Assembly: GCA_003134375.1 (NCBI GenBank)
Contig: PLAY01000129.1
Span: forward strand, 163 to 33,930
Source: Limisphaerales bacterium
GTDB lineage: Bacteria; Verrucomicrobiota; Verrucomicrobiia; Limisphaerales; UBA11358
DNA: 33,768 bases
Reading direction: 5' to 3'
Made by a program: the position numbers and the translations under genes. Numbering within the stretch: position 1 is the stretch's first letter; each line of letters begins with the position of its first letter. Under the pieces are notes generated by a model, which was not told the origin of the DNA, did no database searches, and saw nothing but the letters and a program-made list of their open reading frames with translations. This document shows positions 31,058 through 33,768 of this stretch, piece by piece.

Positions 31058-32569
31058 ATGTCCAGTCAAAACCAGAAACTTTCCTTCCTGGAAAAGGCGG
31101 GCTACAGCGGCGGTGACGCCGCCGCGAACTTCGTCTTCATGACGATGGTCTGCTTTCAGGCGAGCTTCTACACGGACGTGTTCGGTATCAGCGCAGCCAC
31201 CGCCGGAACCATCATCTTGGTGGCGCGTTTGTGGGACGCGTTCTTCGACCCCATCATGGGTGTTCTGGCTGATCGCACCAACACGCGTTGGGGCAGGTTC
31301 CGCCCGTGGGTGCTTTGGACTTCGATTCCTTGGGCGGTCGCCATGGTTCTCGCCTACACGACGCCCCACTTCGGAAAGCCAGCCATGATCGCCTACGCGT
31401 TTGTAACCAACATTCTGTTGATGACGCTCTATTCGGCCAACAATATGCCTTACTCGGCCCTCGGCGCCGTCATGACAGGCGACATGGTTGAGCGTGCGAA
31501 GCTCAATTCTTTTCGCTTCATCGCGGCCATTACCGCGCAATTCGTAGTCGTCGGCGTGACACTACCGTTGGTTTTCAGGTTCGGCGGCCCCGCTCACGAC
31601 CGGCAACTCGGCTGGCAAATGACCATGGGCCTTTGGGCTGCCCTGTGCCTCGTCCTGTTCCTCATTACTTTTGCCGTTTCCAAGGAGCGCATTCATCCCA
31701 AACCTGAACAGAAAACGCCCCCGAAACAAGACTTTGCCGATCTGTTCAAGAACGATCCGTGGAAGGTCATGTTCTGCACAACGCTCCTCCTTTTCAGCCT
31801 CATCGCGCTCATGGGCAGCGCGCAATACAGTTATTACAATTATTATGCCGACAAGGCCGCGTTCTTCGACTGGTTGCAAAAGCTACATCTGACGGCGCCG
31901 GCGTTGGCCCAAGGCGCACCCGCACCCGGCGGCCTTTTGGAATGGATGGGCTACATCGTGCATGGCGACCGGGCGAACCTCGCCGATTCCAATGTATCCT
32001 TTGTCGGTTATAGCATCATGAGCATGATCGGAAAAGTCGTCACGGTCATCGTCATTGTCGGTTCGCCGTTCCTTGCTCGGAGATTTGGCAAAAAGGCTGT
32101 CATGGTGGGCGGCTTTGCGCTCTCCACGCTGGCTTACGTCGGGTTCTACGCGCTCAAACCAACGAACATCACCGGCATGGCCATCATGACCGTGCTCACG
32201 TCTTTCGTTTATGCGCCAACCATCCCGTTGCTCTGGGCGATGTTTGCGGACGTGGCGGATTATTCGGAATGGAAAAATGGCCGCCGCGCCACCGGCATCA
32301 TTTTCGCAACCATTGGTTTTGCGCTTAAAGCGGGCCTGAGTCTTGGCGGCGCGATGTTTCTCTGGTTGATGTCTTGGGCCGGGTATCAGGCCAACCAACC
32401 CCAAACAGATCAAACTCTGGAGTGCATCCGCAGAAGTTCCAGCGTTTACCTGGCCATCCTTTTCGCCATTTGCACCGTCTTGTTGATTGTTTACCAGCTC
32501 AACAAACGCCTGACCATCCAGATGGCCGACGAATTGGCGGAACGGCGCAAAAAATTCGCCACCGTTTGA
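31058..32569 (+). CDS. GPH-family sugar:cation symporter
   Basis: The 503-residue inner-membrane transporter belongs to the glycoside-pentoside-hexuronide:cation symporters (MelB/XynP-like). It shows about twelve membrane helices and the family loop motif WDAFFDPIMGVLADRTNTRW followed by GRFRPWVLW. A larger loop of about 50 residues (near 265-315) is inserted between helices. Between a GH3 glycosidase and a GH10 xylanase it most likely imports xylo-oligosaccharides or xylose. It starts 25 bp after the GH3 gene. Confidence 0.92.
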   Translation: MSSQNQKLSFLEKAGYSGGDAAANFVFMTMVCFQASFYTDVFGISAATAGTIILVARLWDAFFDPIMGVLADRTNTRWGRFRPWVLWTSIPWAVAMVLAYTTPHFGKPAMIAYAFVTNILLMTLYSANNMPYSALGAVMTGDMVERAKLNSFRFIAAITAQFVVVGVTLPLVFRFGGPAHDRQLGWQMTMGLWAALCLVLFLITFAVSKERIHPKPEQKTPPKQDFADLFKNDPWKVMFCTTLLLFSLIALMGSAQYSYYNYYADKAAFFDWLQKLHLTAPALAQGAPAPGGLLEWMGYIVHGDRANLADSNVSFVGYSIMSMIGKVVTVIVIVGSPFLARRFGKKAVMVGGFALSTLAYVGFYALKPTNITGMAIMTVLTSFVYAPTIPLLWAMFADVADYSEWKNGRRATGIIFATIGFALKAGLSLGGAMFLWLMSWAGYQANQPQTDQTLECIRRSSSVYLAILFAICTVLLIVYQLNKRLTIQMADELAERRKKFATV

Positions 32570-32577
32570 AAATATTT

Positions 32578-33708
32578 ATGAAAATCATAACTTCAGTTGG
32601 AATCATGGGAATTGTTCTGGCCACCAGTGGTTTCGCGCAAACCACCCTTAAAGAGGCCTTCAAAAACGACTTTCTCATCGGCGCGGCGCTCAACGAAGCG
32701 GAGTTCACCGGCCAGAATTCCAACGTCGCCGCCCTCATCAAGGCTCAGTTCGACACCATCAGTCCGGAAAATGTTTTGAAATGGGAGTCCGTCCATCCCC
32801 AGCCGAATAAGTACGGTTTCGCGGCGGCGGACCAGTACGTCGAGTTCGGTCAAAAGAATGGAATGTTCATCATCGGCCACAATTTGATCTGGCACCAACA
32901 GACGCCGAAATGGGTCTTCCAGGATGACAAGGGCAACCCCGTTGGCCGTGACACGTTGCTGACACGGATGCAGGATCACATTTCCACCGTGGTCGGGCGT
33001 TACAAGGGAAAAATCGGCGGCTGGGACGTGGTCAATGAAGCGTTGAACGAGGATGGCACGCTCCGTGACTCACCGTGGAAGAAAATCATCGGCGAGGATT
33101 ATCTGCTCAAGGCGTATCAATTCGCGCACGAGGCCGATCCGCAGGCTGAGCTTTACTACAACGATTATTCATTGGAAAACGCGCCCAAGCGTGAAGGCGC
33201 CATCGCGTTGATAAAAAAACTTCAGGCACAGGGTGTGCAGGTCGCCGCCGTGGGTTTGCAAGGCCATTACACAATGGACTGGCCGACCCCGGCGCAGTTG
33301 GACGAAACCATCGCCGCCTTCTCCCCGCTCGGCGTGAAGGTGATGATCACGGAACTGGATTTGAACATGCTGCCGGCGGCGACCCAATCCCAGGCGGCGG
33401 AAGTCTCTATGAATTTCGCATTGCGGGCCGAGTTGAATCCCTACACCAACGGCCTGCCGGCGGCCGTGCAGCAGCAGCTCGCTCAACGGTACGCCGATTT
33501 GTTCGCGGTGTTGGTCAAACACCACGACGTGGTCAGCCGCGTGACCTTTTGGGGTGTGACCGACGGCGATTCTTGGCTCAACAACTGGCCGGTGAAAGGC
33601 CGCACCGCGTATCCGCTGTTATTTGGCCGCAACGGCCAGCCCAAACCCGCATTTAATGCCGTCATCCAAACATCCAAGGTACTCCAGACCCCTCAAAAAC
33701 CCAGGTGA
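32578..33708 (+). CDS. Secreted GH10 endo-1,4-beta-xylanase
   Basis: Starting at ATG 32578 the 376-residue protein has a signal peptide (MKIITSVGIMGIVLATSGFA, cleavage before QTT) and one GH10 barrel with no extra binding domain. Catalytic residues are visible: acid/base E154 in GGWDVVNEALNEDG and nucleophile E259 in VMITELDLN. HNLIWHQQTPKW is the conserved substrate-binding strand. It would cut xylan outside the cytoplasm for uptake by the symporter 8 bp upstream. The frame is open upstream inside the symporter gene, which is a shadow. Confidence 0.95.
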   Translation: MKIITSVGIMGIVLATSGFAQTTLKEAFKNDFLIGAALNEAEFTGQNSNVAALIKAQFDTISPENVLKWESVHPQPNKYGFAAADQYVEFGQKNGMFIIGHNLIWHQQTPKWVFQDDKGNPVGRDTLLTRMQDHISTVVGRYKGKIGGWDVVNEALNEDGTLRDSPWKKIIGEDYLLKAYQFAHEADPQAELYYNDYSLENAPKREGAIALIKKLQAQGVQVAAVGLQGHYTMDWPTPAQLDETIAAFSPLGVKVMITELDLNMLPAATQSQAAEVSMNFALRAELNPYTNGLPAAVQQQLAQRYADLFAVLVKHHDVVSRVTFWGVTDGDSWLNNWPVKGRTAYPLLFGRNGQPKPAFNAVIQTSKVLQTPQKPR

Positions 33709-33768
33709 GTCAGGCCCTGGTGGCAAATAGTCGTTGTGATCAGATGTCATACTATTTTGCATTCAATC

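Noticed and set aside
1..33768. CRISPR arrays, rRNA genes and insertion-sequence transposases
   Set aside because: No regularly spaced repeat array, rRNA signature or transposase gene was seen; the repeats found are palindromes, att sites or binding-site-like arrays.

Overview
The window looks like a chromosomal piece of a Verrucomicrobiota bacterium, probably the Pedosphaera/Limisphaera side of the phylum. This is inferred from the GloVer-repeat secreted protein, the weak Shine-Dalgarno use, the small zinc-ribbon and RNase H-like conserved proteins, and the mix of core genes. No rRNA or other firm taxonomic marker is present, so the assignment is a judgement.

Bases 1-11395 are mobile DNA organised around one tRNA-Leu(CAG) gene at 3059-3143. 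To its left, on the minus strand and running off the window edge, lies a compact element. It has a tyrosine integrase, two small helix-turn-helix proteins, a tiny 48-residue ORF, a HUH-type rolling-circle Rep-like protein and the start of another small gene. The four-base ATGA overlaps suggest one coupled operon. To its right is an 8.25-kb integrative element bounded by a 26-bp direct repeat of the tRNA 3' end (3118-3143 and 11370-11395). It encodes a second integrase, an unknown 312-residue cargo protein, a coupled HTH / 100-residue / primase-like trio, a small proline-rich protein on the opposite strand, a large secreted GloVer/Ig-like protein and a small secreted protein. Octamers related to TTTGCACA, mostly paired 10-11 bp apart, occur next to both ends and look like integrase arm-binding sites. 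No capsid, portal or large terminase gene is visible, so it resembles a satellite or small genomic island rather than a phage.

From 11396 onward the sequence is ordinary chromosome. It contains a membrane-anchored coiled-coil protein, an RNase H-like exonuclease and a thioredoxin-like protein. Next is a tightly overlapping operon for a type II secretion/type IV pilus-like machine: ATPase, two GspF-like platform proteins, three prepilin-like proteins and a small membrane protein. It is followed by gmhA, an FmdB-type zinc ribbon, a HAD phosphatase, a conserved zinc-ribbon protein, rnc, mscL and a MoeB/ThiF-rhodanese protein.

Between the MoeB-like gene and the purine nucleoside phosphorylase lies a parDE toxin-antitoxin module. 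Its toxin gene is broken twice while the antitoxin is intact. The module is bracketed by an approximately 125-bp duplication of the 5' end of the MoeB-like gene. Purine nucleoside phosphorylase and cytidine deaminase genes overlap and form a nucleoside-salvage pair, followed by a hybrid kinase-like protein without the usual phospho-accepting histidine and a LysR regulator.

The right end is a xylan-use locus: a GH3 glycosidase without a visible signal peptide, a GPH-family sugar:cation symporter and a secreted GH10 endoxylanase. These would act in the order extracellular cutting, uptake, then intracellular hydrolysis.
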